Positions 26,899 through 35,589 of a DNA stretch of 64,000 bases are shown here, piece after piece; position 1 is the stretch's first letter; every line of letters begins with the position of its first letter. Under the pieces are notes generated by a model that was not told where the DNA came from, did no database searches, and saw only the letters and a list, made by a program, of their open reading frames with translations. The stretch is from an uncultured Lachnospiraceae bacterium (GTDB lineage Bacteria; Bacillota; Clostridia; Lachnospirales; Lachnospiraceae), in assembly GCA_902787715.1 (NCBI GenBank), contig CADAHQ010000009.1:25048-89047 (forward strand), given 5' to 3'. A program made the translations under genes and the position numbers.

Positions 26899-26925
26899 AG
26901 AGTGATTCAAGCAAATAAGCAGTCC
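26877..26925 (+). promoter_or_regulatory. Attenuator pause/anti-antiterminator hairpin
   Basis: GGACTGC (26877-26883) pairs with GCAGTCC (26919-26925), and inside it TTTGCTT (26887-26893) pairs with AAGCAAA (26909-26915). The 5' arm lies in the last leader codons and the stop codon is in the stem-loop. A ribosome stalled at the Phe/Tyr block would cover the 5' arm. A competing 5-bp pairing of GCAGT with ACTGT in the terminator's 3' arm can be drawn. Confidence 0.7.
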
Positions 26926-26926
26926 T

Positions 26927-26978
26927 AATCCGCATTGTTCCGGTTTTGTGCCGGGAACTGTGCGGATTTCGTTTTTTA
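26927..26978 (+). terminator. Intrinsic attenuator terminator before pheA
   Basis: AATCCGCA (26927-26934) pairs with TGCGGATT (26961-26968) and GTTCCGG with CCGGGAAC (one bulge), followed by TTTCGTTTTTT. It lies 34 nt before the pheA start, so it must be read through for the operon to be expressed. Confidence 0.85.
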
Positions 26979-27011
26979 AGGCTACAGGCGAAGCGGGAAA
27001 GGTGACATTTT

Positions 27012-28100
27012 ATGACGGAATTGGAGCAGGCAAGAGCAATCATCAGCGAAGCGGACCGCGAGATGGCGAAGGTGTTTGAGAAGCGCATGGCGGCGGTGCG
27101 CACCGTTGCTGCGTACAAGAAGGCGAACGGGCTGCCGATCACGGACCGCTCCCGGGAGGAGGAGATGCTTCGCGAGGAGGCGGGGCTCATCGAGGATGAG
27201 TCGCTGCGGCCCTTCTATGTGAGCTTCCTTCGGGAGACCATCGGCATCTCCAAGAGCTACCAGCACCGCCTGATGGACGGCATGCGAGTGGCGTACAGCG
27301 GCGTCGAGGGTGCATTTGCCAACATTGCCGCCGAGAAGATTTTTCCGGACGCGACCTGTGTTGCGCACGCTGATTTTGCGGCGGCGTACCGGGCGGTTGA
27401 GGAAGGGACCTGCGACTGTGCGGTGCTCCCCATTGAGAACAGCCAAAACGGCGATGTGGGGCGGGTCCTGGACCTTGCCTACTTCGGCAAATTATACGTA
27501 AGCGGCGTGTATGAGGTTGAGATTGTGCATAACCTCCTGGCCGTCAAGGGCACGACCATGGACGAGGTGCGGACCGTCGTGAGCCACGAGCAGGCCCTCG
27601 GACAGTGTGCGAACTACCTGGAGAGCCACGGCTTCGCGACGGCGGAGGCGGTAAATACAGCCGTCGCGGCGAAGACGGTCGCCGAGGCCGGAAGACATGA
27701 CCTCGTTGCCATCGGCAGTGCGGAGGCAGCCGCCAAATTCGGCCTCAAGGTTTTGGAGAGCCACATCAATGACAACAGCAACAACACGACGCGCTTTGCG
27801 GTGTTCACAAGAGAGAAGCGCGAGGCCAATCCGGAGGACGGGCGGTTTCTCATGCTCTTCTCCGTGAACAATGCGGCGGGGTCTCTGGGGCGGGCCATCA
27901 ACGTCATCGGTGAGCATGGATTTAACCTCTTGGCGCTTAAGAGCCGGCCGCGGAAGGATCTCGCGTGGGAATACTACTTCTACGCAGAGAGCGAGGGCAA
28001 CGTGGCAAGCGAGGCCGGGCAGGCGATGCTCGCGGCTCTTCGGGAGTGCTGCACGGACCTGAAGGTACTCGGCAGTTATGAGAGAGAAGTTCGGTTGTAA
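27012..28100 (+). CDS. pheA: Bifunctional chorismate mutase / prephenate dehydratase (P-protein)
   Basis: 362 residues; ATG at 27012 with AAAGGTG upstream. Residues 1-88 are an AroQ-type all-helical chorismate mutase (ADREMAKVFEKRMAAVRTVAAYKK). Residues 92-280 are prephenate dehydratase (AYSGVEGAFANIAAEKIF, ENSQNGDVGRVLDL, NNTTRFAVF). Residues 285-360 form the ACT domain (SLGRAINVIGEHGFNLLALKSRP), which binds Phe for feedback inhibition. It makes phenylpyruvate from chorismate. First enzyme gene of the operon, directly behind the Phe/Tyr attenuator, so both enzyme and transcription probably respond to Phe. Confidence 0.95.
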   Translation: MTELEQARAIISEADREMAKVFEKRMAAVRTVAAYKKANGLPITDRSREEEMLREEAGLIEDESLRPFYVSFLRETIGISKSYQHRLMDGMRVAYSGVEGAFANIAAEKIFPDATCVAHADFAAAYRAVEEGTCDCAVLPIENSQNGDVGRVLDLAYFGKLYVSGVYEVEIVHNLLAVKGTTMDEVRTVVSHEQALGQCANYLESHGFATAEAVNTAVAAKTVAEAGRHDLVAIGSAEAAAKFGLKVLESHINDNSNNTTRFAVFTREKREANPEDGRFLMLFSVNNAAGSLGRAINVIGEHGFNLLALKSRPRKDLAWEYYFYAESEGNVASEAGQAMLAALRECCTDLKVLGSYEREVRL

Positions 28101-28151
28101 GGGGAAAGCAGCGATTTAAAGGCTGCATTTTACGAAAAAGGAGACACTTGT

Positions 28152-29186
28152 ATGGTGATCCCGGTTAAGACCCGCGACGGCGGGTATGACATTGTGATGG
28201 AGCGCGGTGCGCTGGCTCGGATTGGTGAGCTAATCGGCGAGAGCAGCGCGGGCAGACTGTCCCTGGTGGTGACGGACGACGGGGTTCCGGCGCAGTACGC
28301 GGAGACTGTGGCTGCGGCGTGCAGGGCCGGCGGCAGGGCGGAAATCCTGACGATTCCGCAGGGCGAGGAGCACAAGACCATGGAGTCGCTTACGATGATT
28401 CTCGGGAAGCTTGTGGAGCTCCGGGCGACCCGCAAGGACCGCGTGATTGCGGTGGGCGGCGGCGTGGTCGGCGACATGACCGGCCTGGCAGCGGCTTTGT
28501 ACATGCGCGGCATCGAGTGGATCAATGTTCCCACGACGGTGCTGTCCCAGGTGGATTCCTCGGTGGGCGGCAAGACCGCCATCGATTTCGCGGGAGTGAA
28601 GAACGTGGTGGGTGCATTTTACCCGCCGGCGAAGGTGGTGATCGACCACGATACGCTGGCGACGCTCCCCGCGCGGCAGGTTGCGAACGGTCTGGCGGAA
28701 GCTCTGAAGATGTCGCTTACCAGCGATGAGAAACTGTTTGATTTGTTTGAAAAGGAGGATCCCTTCGCGCATCTCGATGAGATTTGCGAGCGCGCGATCC
28801 GGATTAAGAAAGAGGTCGTCGAGGAGGATGAGCGCGAGAGCGGCCTGCGCCGCGTGCTCAATTTCGGCCACACCATCGGCCACGGGATTGAGCTTGCCTG
28901 CGGCGGAACCCTTCTCCACGGGGAGTGCGTGGCCGTGGGAATGGTCGCCATGTGCTCCGACCGGCTTCGGGAGCGGCTTTTGCCGGTGCTTGACAAGCTC
29001 GGCCTGCCCCACGAGGCGGAGTGCGACCCCGACGAGGTGCTTGCGTTGTGCATGCACGATAAAAAAGCGGAGGGCATCGCCGTCATGACGGTGCTCTGCA
29101 GGGAGCCGGGGACCTTTGACTTCCACCTGATGGAGCCGGAGCTGCTCCGGCGGCGGATTGTGACGGTTGTGAAAGGAGTTCAATGA
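28152..29186 (+). CDS. aroB: 3-dehydroquinate synthase
   Basis: 344 residues, AAAAAGGAG before the ATG. Second shikimate step: DAHP to 3-dehydroquinate, NAD- and Zn-dependent. NAD-binding GGGVVGDMTGLAAALYMRGI, PTTVLSQVDSSVGGKTAID, and the metal ligands Glu in LAEALKMS, His in NFGHTIGHGIE and His in LLHGECVAVGM are all present. Length is standard. Its stop overlaps the aroC start (ATGA), indicating translational coupling. Confidence 0.96.
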   Translation: MVIPVKTRDGGYDIVMERGALARIGELIGESSAGRLSLVVTDDGVPAQYAETVAAACRAGGRAEILTIPQGEEHKTMESLTMILGKLVELRATRKDRVIAVGGGVVGDMTGLAAALYMRGIEWINVPTTVLSQVDSSVGGKTAIDFAGVKNVVGAFYPPAKVVIDHDTLATLPARQVANGLAEALKMSLTSDEKLFDLFEKEDPFAHLDEICERAIRIKKEVVEEDERESGLRRVLNFGHTIGHGIELACGGTLLHGECVAVGMVAMCSDRLRERLLPVLDKLGLPHEAECDPDEVLALCMHDKKAEGIAVMTVLCREPGTFDFHLMEPELLRRRIVTVVKGVQ

Positions 29187-30274
29187 TGAACAACACGTTC
29201 GGAACGAAGATTACAGTTACGATATTCGGCGAGAGCCACGGCCCGGCCATCGGATGCGTGGTGGACGGCCTGCCGGCGGGGCTTCCCGTGGACACGGCGG
29301 TGATTGACCGGTGCTTAGCGATGCGGCGCCCGCAGGGAGCAATCTCCACGGCCCGGCGCGAGGCGGACCGCTACGTTATCGAGAGCGGCGTGTACGACGG
29401 TCACACCACGGGGACGCCGGTTTGCATCGTGATTCCCAACGAGGACACGCGGTCGGCGGATTATGCGAAGATAAGCTCGGTGGCGCGCCCGTCCCATGCG
29501 GATTACGCGGCGTTTGTGCGTTACAACGGAGCCAACGACACCCGCGGAGGCGGCCATTTCAGCGGCCGCATCACGGCAGCGGTGGTGGCAGCCGGTGCGC
29601 TTCTTCTGCCCGCGCTGCAGGCGAAGGGCATTCTGATCGGGACCCACATCGCGGAGATTGCGGGCATTACGGACCGCGCCTTCGGGTGCGGTGCGGAACT
29701 TAAATGTGATTTGGAGCTTCTCTCCGGACTTGATTTCGCGGTTTTGGACGCAGCGGCCGGGGAGCATATGCAGGAGGCAATCCTTGCGGCGAAGGCGGAC
29801 TCGGACAGCGTCGGCGGCATCCTGGAGACTGCGGTGACCGGATTGCCTGCGGGACTCGGCGAGCCGTTCTTCGACAGCGTGGAGGGGCTTCTTTCCCACG
29901 CATTGTTCGCGATTCCGGGGATTAAGGGAATCGAGTTCGGCGCGGGATTTGCCATCTCGAAGATGCGCGGAAGCGCGGCAAATGACCCCTTCCGTCTCGC
30001 AGACGGCCGCGTCGTCACGACGACGAACAACGCGGGGGGCATCAACGGCGGCCTCACCAACGGCATGCCCGTTTTGTTCCGCTGCGCCGTGCGTCCGACG
30101 CCCACCATCGGCAAGGAGCAGGACACGGTGGATTTCCGGGAGAACACGGAAGTGACCCTTGCGGCTTCGGGGCGCCACGACCCCTGCATCGCCCACCGCG
30201 TGCGCGCGGTTGTGGACGCCATGACGGCGATTGTGATTGCGGACCTTCTGGCGGGAGCCGGGAAGTTACAGTAG
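29183..30274 (+). CDS. aroC: Chorismate synthase
   Basis: 363 residues. Last common step: EPSP to chorismate with reduced FMN. Signatures FGESHGPAIGCVVDGLPAGL, RRPQGAISTARREAD, the flavin-site GGGHFSGRITAAVVAAGAL, and DAMTAIVIADLL at the end. Two ATGs in tandem (29183, 29186) overlap the aroB stop; no separate RBS is needed. Standard length. Confidence 0.96.
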   Translation: MMNNTFGTKITVTIFGESHGPAIGCVVDGLPAGLPVDTAVIDRCLAMRRPQGAISTARREADRYVIESGVYDGHTTGTPVCIVIPNEDTRSADYAKISSVARPSHADYAAFVRYNGANDTRGGGHFSGRITAAVVAAGALLLPALQAKGILIGTHIAEIAGITDRAFGCGAELKCDLELLSGLDFAVLDAAAGEHMQEAILAAKADSDSVGGILETAVTGLPAGLGEPFFDSVEGLLSHALFAIPGIKGIEFGAGFAISKMRGSAANDPFRLADGRVVTTTNNAGGINGGLTNGMPVLFRCAVRPTPTIGKEQDTVDFRENTEVTLAASGRHDPCIAHRVRAVVDAMTAIVIADLLAGAGKLQ

Positions 30275-30391
30275 TTGCGGGGATTCAGCACCGGCAAGGA
30301 AGCATCGGAAATTGCGGAGACCGGCAGCGCAGGAGCGCGGCAATTCGACAGAAGAACCGGCGGGGGCTTGCCCGGCGGATCGGAGGAAACC

Positions 30392-31636
30392 ATGGAATAC
30401 GGCTTGATCGGCGAAAAATTGGGGCACAGCTTCTCGCGGGAAATTCATGAGAAGCTTCGCGGGTATGCCTATGAGCTTAAGGAGCTGCGGCCGGAGGAGG
30501 TCGGAGCGTTCCTTACCGCGCGGGAATTTCGCGGGATCAACGTGACGATACCCTACAAGGAAACCGTGATTCCGTACCTCGACGAAATCGATGACGCGGC
30601 GCGGGAGATCGGCGCGGTCAACACCGTGGTGAACCGGGGCGGAAAGCTTTACGGGTACAACACCGATTTTCTAGGAATGCGGGAGCTGATGCTTCGCGAG
30701 GAGATTGATCCGGCCGGGAAGAAAGTCTTGGTGCTCGGCTCCGGCGGAACGTCGAAGACCGCGATGACGGTCGCCAAATCCCTTGGCGCAAGCGTGGTTC
30801 TGCGGGTATCCAGGCAGAAACGAGACGATTGTATCACTTACGAGGAGGCGCGCGCAGAGCACGCTGACGCGGAGATTATCATAAATGCAACACCGGTGGG
30901 AATGTATCCGAACACGGATGCAAGCCCCGTGGATCTTGCGGACTACCCGAAGCTATCTGGGGTGGTGGACGCCATCTACAACCCGCTTCGCACGAAGTTG
31001 GTGCTGGCGGCGAAAGCCCGCGGCATCCGCGCGACGGGCGGACTTTTCATGCTGGTAGGGCAGGCCGCGGCGGCAGCGGAGCGTTTTACGGGGGTTCCCG
31101 GGGATCCGGCGGACGTAGCCCGCGTGTATGGGGAGCTTCTCTCCCAAAAGGAAAACCTTGTCATCACGGGCATGCCGGGCGTCGGCAAGACCACCGTCGG
31201 AAAGTTAATTGCAAAGCACCACGACCGCGAGTTCGTGGACTGTGACGACGTGATTGTGGAGCGCGCCGGATGCGACATCCCGACAATTTTCGCGACACAG
31301 GGCGAAAAGGCATTTCGCGACCTGGAGTCCACGGTAATCCGTGAACTGTCCGCAACGGGCGGCAAGGTCATTGCCCCGGGCGGCGGCGCAGTGCTTCGCG
31401 CGGAAAATGTGGAGGCGCTTCGCGCTAACGGCAGAATCATATTCCTCGACCGGCCCCTTTCCTCCATCACCGCGACGGAGGGAAGACCGCTTTCCGCAAA
31501 CCGCGAGGCCCTGGAGGCCCGCTATCGCGAGCGGTATCCGATTTACTGCGGGACCTGCGATGCCCACGTAGAGACGGACGGGACGATCGCTGCGGTGGAA
31601 CGGGAAGTCTGGGCGGCATTTGCCGGGCAGGAGTAG
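30392..31636 (+). CDS. aroE-aroK: Shikimate dehydrogenase - shikimate kinase fusion
   Basis: 414 residues from ATG 30392 (CGGAGGAAACC upstream); the longer open frame before it has no good start. Residues 1-250 are AroE: EKLGHSFSREIHE, NVTIPYKE (catalytic Lys56), GYNTDFLG (Asp92), NADP loop LGSGGTSKT. Residues 252-414 are AroK: Walker A GMPGVGKTT (260-268), FVDCDDVIVE, GGGAVLR, and the lid segment around RPLS. The fusion carries steps 4 and 5 of the pathway (dehydroshikimate to shikimate to shikimate-3-phosphate) in one chain. The AroE-AroK linker is only a few residues. Confidence 0.95.
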   Translation: MEYGLIGEKLGHSFSREIHEKLRGYAYELKELRPEEVGAFLTAREFRGINVTIPYKETVIPYLDEIDDAAREIGAVNTVVNRGGKLYGYNTDFLGMRELMLREEIDPAGKKVLVLGSGGTSKTAMTVAKSLGASVVLRVSRQKRDDCITYEEARAEHADAEIIINATPVGMYPNTDASPVDLADYPKLSGVVDAIYNPLRTKLVLAAKARGIRATGGLFMLVGQAAAAAERFTGVPGDPADVARVYGELLSQKENLVITGMPGVGKTTVGKLIAKHHDREFVDCDDVIVERAGCDIPTIFATQGEKAFRDLESTVIRELSATGGKVIAPGGGAVLRAENVEALRANGRIIFLDRPLSSITATEGRPLSANREALEARYRERYPIYCGTCDAHVETDGTIAAVEREVWAAFAGQE

Positions 31637-31680
31637 CGGCGCGGCAACCCACAGGCGCAAAATGCAACACAGGAGACACT

Positions 31681-32943
31681 ATGAGAGTTACGATTCATCC
31701 ATCGAGAGCACACGGGAGCGTGACGGCGCCGCCTTCGAAGAGCGTGGCGCACCGGGCGCTGATTGCGGGTGCATTTTCCGGCGGAGTTTTGATTGATAAT
31801 GTGGCGTATTCCGTGGACATCGACGCGACGCTTTCGTGCCTTGCGGCGCTGGGAGCGCGGGTGGAGAAGGGCTCCAACGGCCCGGACGGAAACGTCGCCA
31901 TCGGCGGACTGACGCTTGCGGGCATTCCCGACGGCGCAACCCTCGACTGCCGTGAGAGCGGCAGCACGCTGCGGTTTTTGATTCCGATTGCCATGCTTTC
32001 CGGGAAGACGGTGCATTTTACGGGGAGCGAGCGGCTGATGCAGCGGCCCCTTGGCATATACGCTGACCTGGCGGCCCGAAACGGCGGCGTCTTCGCCCTT
32101 GCGGGACAGACCCTCACGGTCTGCGGCGGCCTTTCCGCCGGTCGGTACGAGATCCCCGGCAACATTTCGAGCCAATTCATCACAGGCCTTTTGTTTGCGC
32201 TTTCGTTAGCGGACGCGCCCAGCGAAATCCTTGTGATTGGCGCCTTTGAGAGCAGCTCCTACACGGACATTACGGTGCGCGTTCTGCGGGACTTCGGCGT
32301 CTCCGTACAGCGCGACGACAGACGATTCCTTATCCCGGCCAATTCATCCCCGGACGGCTCCTTCGAAGGCCTCTGCCGGATCTGCAGATACACGGTGGAG
32401 GGCGACTGCTCCAACGCAGCTTTCCTGGAGGCGCTGGCCCTTATGGGAGGTCCCCTGGAAATCCGCGGCGTTCCCGCGGACACCGCCCAGGGCGACCGCG
32501 TTTACTATGAGATGCTTCACAGCCTTGCGGACGGGACCTGCCGCGAGTTTGACCTGTCGGATTGCCCCGACCTCGCACCCTGTCTGTTTGCCATGGCTGC
32601 GTACTACGGAGGGGCGCATTTTACGGGGACGGCGCGGCTCGCAATCAAGGAGAGCGACCGGGCCCGGGCCTGCGCGGAGGAGCTTGACCGATTCGGTGTG
32701 GCCGTGACGGTGGGCGAGAACGACGTGACCATCGGCGGCGCGGCAAATGCACCCGCCCCCGGCCTGCACGCTCCGACATCGGTGCTTTCCGGGCACAACG
32801 ACCACCGCATCGTGATGGCGATGGCGCTTTTGTGCACGGTGACCGGCGGCACCATCGACGGTGCGGAGGCCGTGGCGAAGAGTTATCCCGACTTCTTCGC
32901 GGTGATTGCGGACGCGGGCATCGCGGTGGATTGGGAGGATTGA
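31681..32943 (+). CDS. aroA: 3-phosphoshikimate 1-carboxyvinyltransferase (EPSP synthase)
   Basis: 420 residues, ACAGGAGA before the ATG. Adds enolpyruvate from PEP to shikimate-3-phosphate. PPSKSVAHRALIAGAF (Lys/Ser substrate site), ESGSTLRFLIPIA, and late IKESDRA and GHNDHRIVMAMAL are all conserved. The phosphoenolpyruvate loop reads CRESGSTLR rather than the LGNAGTAxRP of class I plant/enteric enzymes, so it is not a class I enzyme by that motif. Standard length. Confidence 0.96.
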   Translation: MRVTIHPSRAHGSVTAPPSKSVAHRALIAGAFSGGVLIDNVAYSVDIDATLSCLAALGARVEKGSNGPDGNVAIGGLTLAGIPDGATLDCRESGSTLRFLIPIAMLSGKTVHFTGSERLMQRPLGIYADLAARNGGVFALAGQTLTVCGGLSAGRYEIPGNISSQFITGLLFALSLADAPSEILVIGAFESSSYTDITVRVLRDFGVSVQRDDRRFLIPANSSPDGSFEGLCRICRYTVEGDCSNAAFLEALALMGGPLEIRGVPADTAQGDRVYYEMLHSLADGTCREFDLSDCPDLAPCLFAMAAYYGGAHFTGTARLAIKESDRARACAEELDRFGVAVTVGENDVTIGGAANAPAPGLHAPTSVLSGHNDHRIVMAMALLCTVTGGTIDGAEAVAKSYPDFFAVIADAGIAVDWED

Positions 32944-32954
32944 GAGGTTTAGTT

Positions 32955-33428
32955 ATGTACACGATTCGAAGAGCGGAAGAGCGGGATATCCCGAAGATAA
33001 TGGAACTGCTGGTGCAGGTGGACATGGTTCATCACAACGGGCGGCCGGACATCTTCAAGGGGCCTGTCACGAAATATACGCCGGAGGAACTGGCGGTAAT
33101 CTTTGCGGATGACGCGCGGCCGGTGTTTGTGTGCGCGGGGGAGGACGGAGCGGTTCTCGGGCATGCATTTTGCGCGCTTAAGGAGCTTCACGGCCACAAG
33201 GTTTTGCAGGACACCCGGACCCTTTATGTGGACGACATCTGCGTCGATGAGGCGGCCCGCGGGCAGGGCGTCGGGAAGGCGCTCTACACGTACGTGAGGG
33301 CCTTTGCGAAGGAGCAGAAGTGCGACAGCGTCACCCTCAACGTGTGGGCCTGCAACCCCACCGCGATGCGCTTTTATGAGGCGATGGGCATGAAGCCCCA
33401 GAAAATCGGAATGGAAGAGCTGTTATAG
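32955..33428 (+). CDS. GNAT family N-acetyltransferase inside the aromatic operon
   Basis: 157 residues, ATG at 32955 only 11 nt after aroA, RBS GAGG. N-terminal TIRRAEERDIPKIMELLVQV, acetyl-CoA loop VDEAARGQGVGKALYTYVRAFAK (Q/RxxGxG/A) and NPTAMRFYEAMGM are typical GNAT. No known role in aromatic synthesis, yet spacing on both sides places it in the operon. Substrate unknown. Confidence 0.88.
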   Translation: MYTIRRAEERDIPKIMELLVQVDMVHHNGRPDIFKGPVTKYTPEELAVIFADDARPVFVCAGEDGAVLGHAFCALKELHGHKVLQDTRTLYVDDICVDEAARGQGVGKALYTYVRAFAKEQKCDSVTLNVWACNPTAMRFYEAMGMKPQKIGMEELL

Positions 33429-33439
33429 GAGGTTTTCGT

Positions 33440-34300
33440 ATGCTTTTAGATAAAAACACCAGAATCTGTATCGTCGGTCTCGGCCTTCTCGGCGGCAGCT
33501 ACGCCGCGGCGCTCTCGCGCCAGGGATATCGCGTGACCGGCATCGCAAGGCGCCAGGAGAGCGTGGACTACGCGGTGGCCCACGGGATGATTGAGCGCGG
33601 AAGCGCATACGTCGATGAGGCGCTTTTGGCGGATGCGGATCTGATCGTCTTCTCCCTGTACCCGCACGTGTTCATCGATTGGATTCACGAGCACGGTAGC
33701 AAGCTTCGCCCGGGCACGATCATCACCGATGTGACCGGCGTCAAGGGCTGCGTGGTGTATGAGATTCAGAAGAGTCTCCCGAAGGGGGTTGAATTCATCG
33801 CGGCGCACCCCATGGCGGGCCGCGAGTCCAGCGGTATCGAGTACAGCGACGACCGCATCTTCCGCGGCGCGAACTACATCGTGGTGCCCACGGAGGCCAA
33901 TTCGGAGCGCGCAATCAACCTTTGCAAGGCCCTGGGCGAGACCCTCGGCTGCAAGGACATCTCGGTTCTGGACGTGGCGAGCCACGACCGTATGATCGCA
34001 TTCCTCTCGCAGCTTACGCACTGCATTGCCGTCTCGCTGATGTGCGCCTGCGATGCGCCGGATCTGGAGCGCTACACCGGCGACTCCTTCCGCGACTTAA
34101 CGCGAATCGCCAACATCAACGACGAGATGTGGAGCGAGCTGTTCCTCGCGAACAAGGACGCGCTTTTGCGCGAAATGGACGCTTACAGGGCAGCATTTGA
34201 CGAGCTTCGCGAGACCATCGCAAGCGGCGACCGCGACAGGATGCGGGAAATGATGCGGCTCTCCACGAAGCGCCGCAAGCGGTTCGACAAGAAGGTTTGA
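33440..34300 (+). CDS. tyrA: Prephenate dehydrogenase
   Basis: 286 residues with ATAGGAGG upstream. Rossmann GLGLLGGSYAAAL at 13-25, SLYPH, TDVTGVKG, HPMAGRESSGIEYS and the catalytic His in QLTHCIAVSL. Converts prephenate to 4-hydroxyphenylpyruvate for Tyr. There is no C-terminal ACT domain, so feedback by Tyr at the enzyme is less obvious than for pheA. Tyr codons in the leader peptide could supply transcriptional control. Confidence 0.94.
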   Translation: MLLDKNTRICIVGLGLLGGSYAAALSRQGYRVTGIARRQESVDYAVAHGMIERGSAYVDEALLADADLIVFSLYPHVFIDWIHEHGSKLRPGTIITDVTGVKGCVVYEIQKSLPKGVEFIAAHPMAGRESSGIEYSDDRIFRGANYIVVPTEANSERAINLCKALGETLGCKDISVLDVASHDRMIAFLSQLTHCIAVSLMCACDAPDLERYTGDSFRDLTRIANINDEMWSELFLANKDALLREMDAYRAAFDELRETIASGDRDRMREMMRLSTKRRKRFDKKV

Positions 34301-34330
34301 TAAGAAAGGTTTTCGGAGGACTATAACCAT

Positions 34331-35359
34331 ATGAACATGCAATTTTTCAGAAAGCTCCCGATTCCCCAGGACGTGAAGGAGGAGTACCCCGTCACCGACG
34401 CGATGGCGGCAATCAAGCGCGAGCGCGACGAGGAGATCAAGGCGATTTTCAACGGTGAGAGCGACCGGTTCCTTCTGATTATCGGGCCCTGCTCGGCGGA
34501 CCATCGCGACCCCGTGCTTGCGTACATCGAGAAGCTTCGCGAGGTGCAGAACAAGGTGGCGGATAAGATTCTCATCATCCCGCGCATCTACACCAACAAG
34601 CCCCGCACCACGGGCGACGGCTACAAGGGCATGCTGCACCAGCCGGACCCGGAGGCGAAGCCCGACCTTTACAAAGGCATCGTCGCCATCCGTGAGCTGC
34701 ACCGCGCGGCCCTGTCGGACTACGGCTTCACCTGCGCGGACGAGATGCTCTACCCGGAGAACCACCGGTATCTCTCGGACCTTTTGGCGTACGTTGCCGT
34801 GGGCGCGAGATCCGTGGAGGACCAGCAACACCGCCTCACGGCCAGCGGCCTAAACATCCCCGTCGGCATGAAGAACCCCACGGGCGGCGACATCGGCGTC
34901 ATGATCAACGCCATCCACGCCGCTCAGCACGGCCACACCTTCATCTACCGCGGCTGGGAAGTGCAGAGCAAGGGCAACCCTTACGCCCACGCCATTCTTC
35001 GCGGCTACCTTGATTTCGCGGGCAAGAGCGTTTCGAACTACCACTACGAGGATGTGCTTCGCTTAAGCGACGCGTACGCGGACGCCGGCCTCATCAACCC
35101 CGCGGTCATCATCGACACCAACCACAACAACTCCGGCAAGCGATACCTCGAACAGATCCGCATCGCCAACGAGGTTGTGGACAACCGCAACTTAAATCCC
35201 GACATCAAGCGCCTTGTGAAGGGCCTTATGATCGAGAGCTACCTTGTGGACGGCCGTCAGGATGTGGGCGGCACCGTGTTCGGCCAATCCATCACCGACC
35301 CGTGCCTTGGCTGGGAGAAGTCCGAGCAGCTGATCCTGCAGCTGGCGGAGAAGCTGTAA
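34331..35359 (+). CDS. aroF: 3-deoxy-7-phosphoheptulonate (DAHP) synthase, class I alpha
   Basis: 342 residues, CGGAGGA before the ATG. First shikimate step: PEP plus erythrose 4-phosphate. LLIIGPCSADHRDP, IPRIYTNKPRTTGDGYKG, ADEMLYPEN, VGMKNPTGGD, DTNHNNSGKRY, with SYLVDGRQ near the end, are the AroF/G/H pattern. The N-terminal extension typical of feedback-regulated enteric enzymes is present. Last gene of the operon; aroF/aroG/aroH identity cannot be told apart from sequence. Confidence 0.94.
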   Translation: MNMQFFRKLPIPQDVKEEYPVTDAMAAIKRERDEEIKAIFNGESDRFLLIIGPCSADHRDPVLAYIEKLREVQNKVADKILIIPRIYTNKPRTTGDGYKGMLHQPDPEAKPDLYKGIVAIRELHRAALSDYGFTCADEMLYPENHRYLSDLLAYVAVGARSVEDQQHRLTASGLNIPVGMKNPTGGDIGVMINAIHAAQHGHTFIYRGWEVQSKGNPYAHAILRGYLDFAGKSVSNYHYEDVLRLSDAYADAGLINPAVIIDTNHNNSGKRYLEQIRIANEVVDNRNLNPDIKRLVKGLMIESYLVDGRQDVGGTVFGQSITDPCLGWEKSEQLILQLAEKL

Positions 35360-35436
35360 AACAGCGGGATTTGCACTGCGGGAGGCACGTTCTTTCGGAA
35401 AATGCATCCCGGACCCATCGAAAATGGTAAAATACA

Positions 35437-35466
35437 TTGACACGACAGGGGGAGTTCTGTTATACT
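35437..35466 (+). promoter_or_regulatory. Promoter for membrane protein at 35590
   Basis: TTGACA (35437-35442), 18-nt spacer, TATACT (35461-35466). Confidence 0.85.
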
Positions 35467-35589
35467 TCCCCTGTAATTTATTTCGGAGAGGGCACTTCCA
35501 CGCAGAGAAGGGGGCATTTTCCGAAGGCTCCGAAGGCGCGAAATCTTTCGGAATGGGTAAAATCCTACTTAGAGAAAGGGAAAAGAACT

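Noticed and set aside
26696-27011. T-box ahead of the aromatic operon
   Set aside because: No GGTGGNACC core or Stem I sequence is present; the leader peptide and terminator explain the region.
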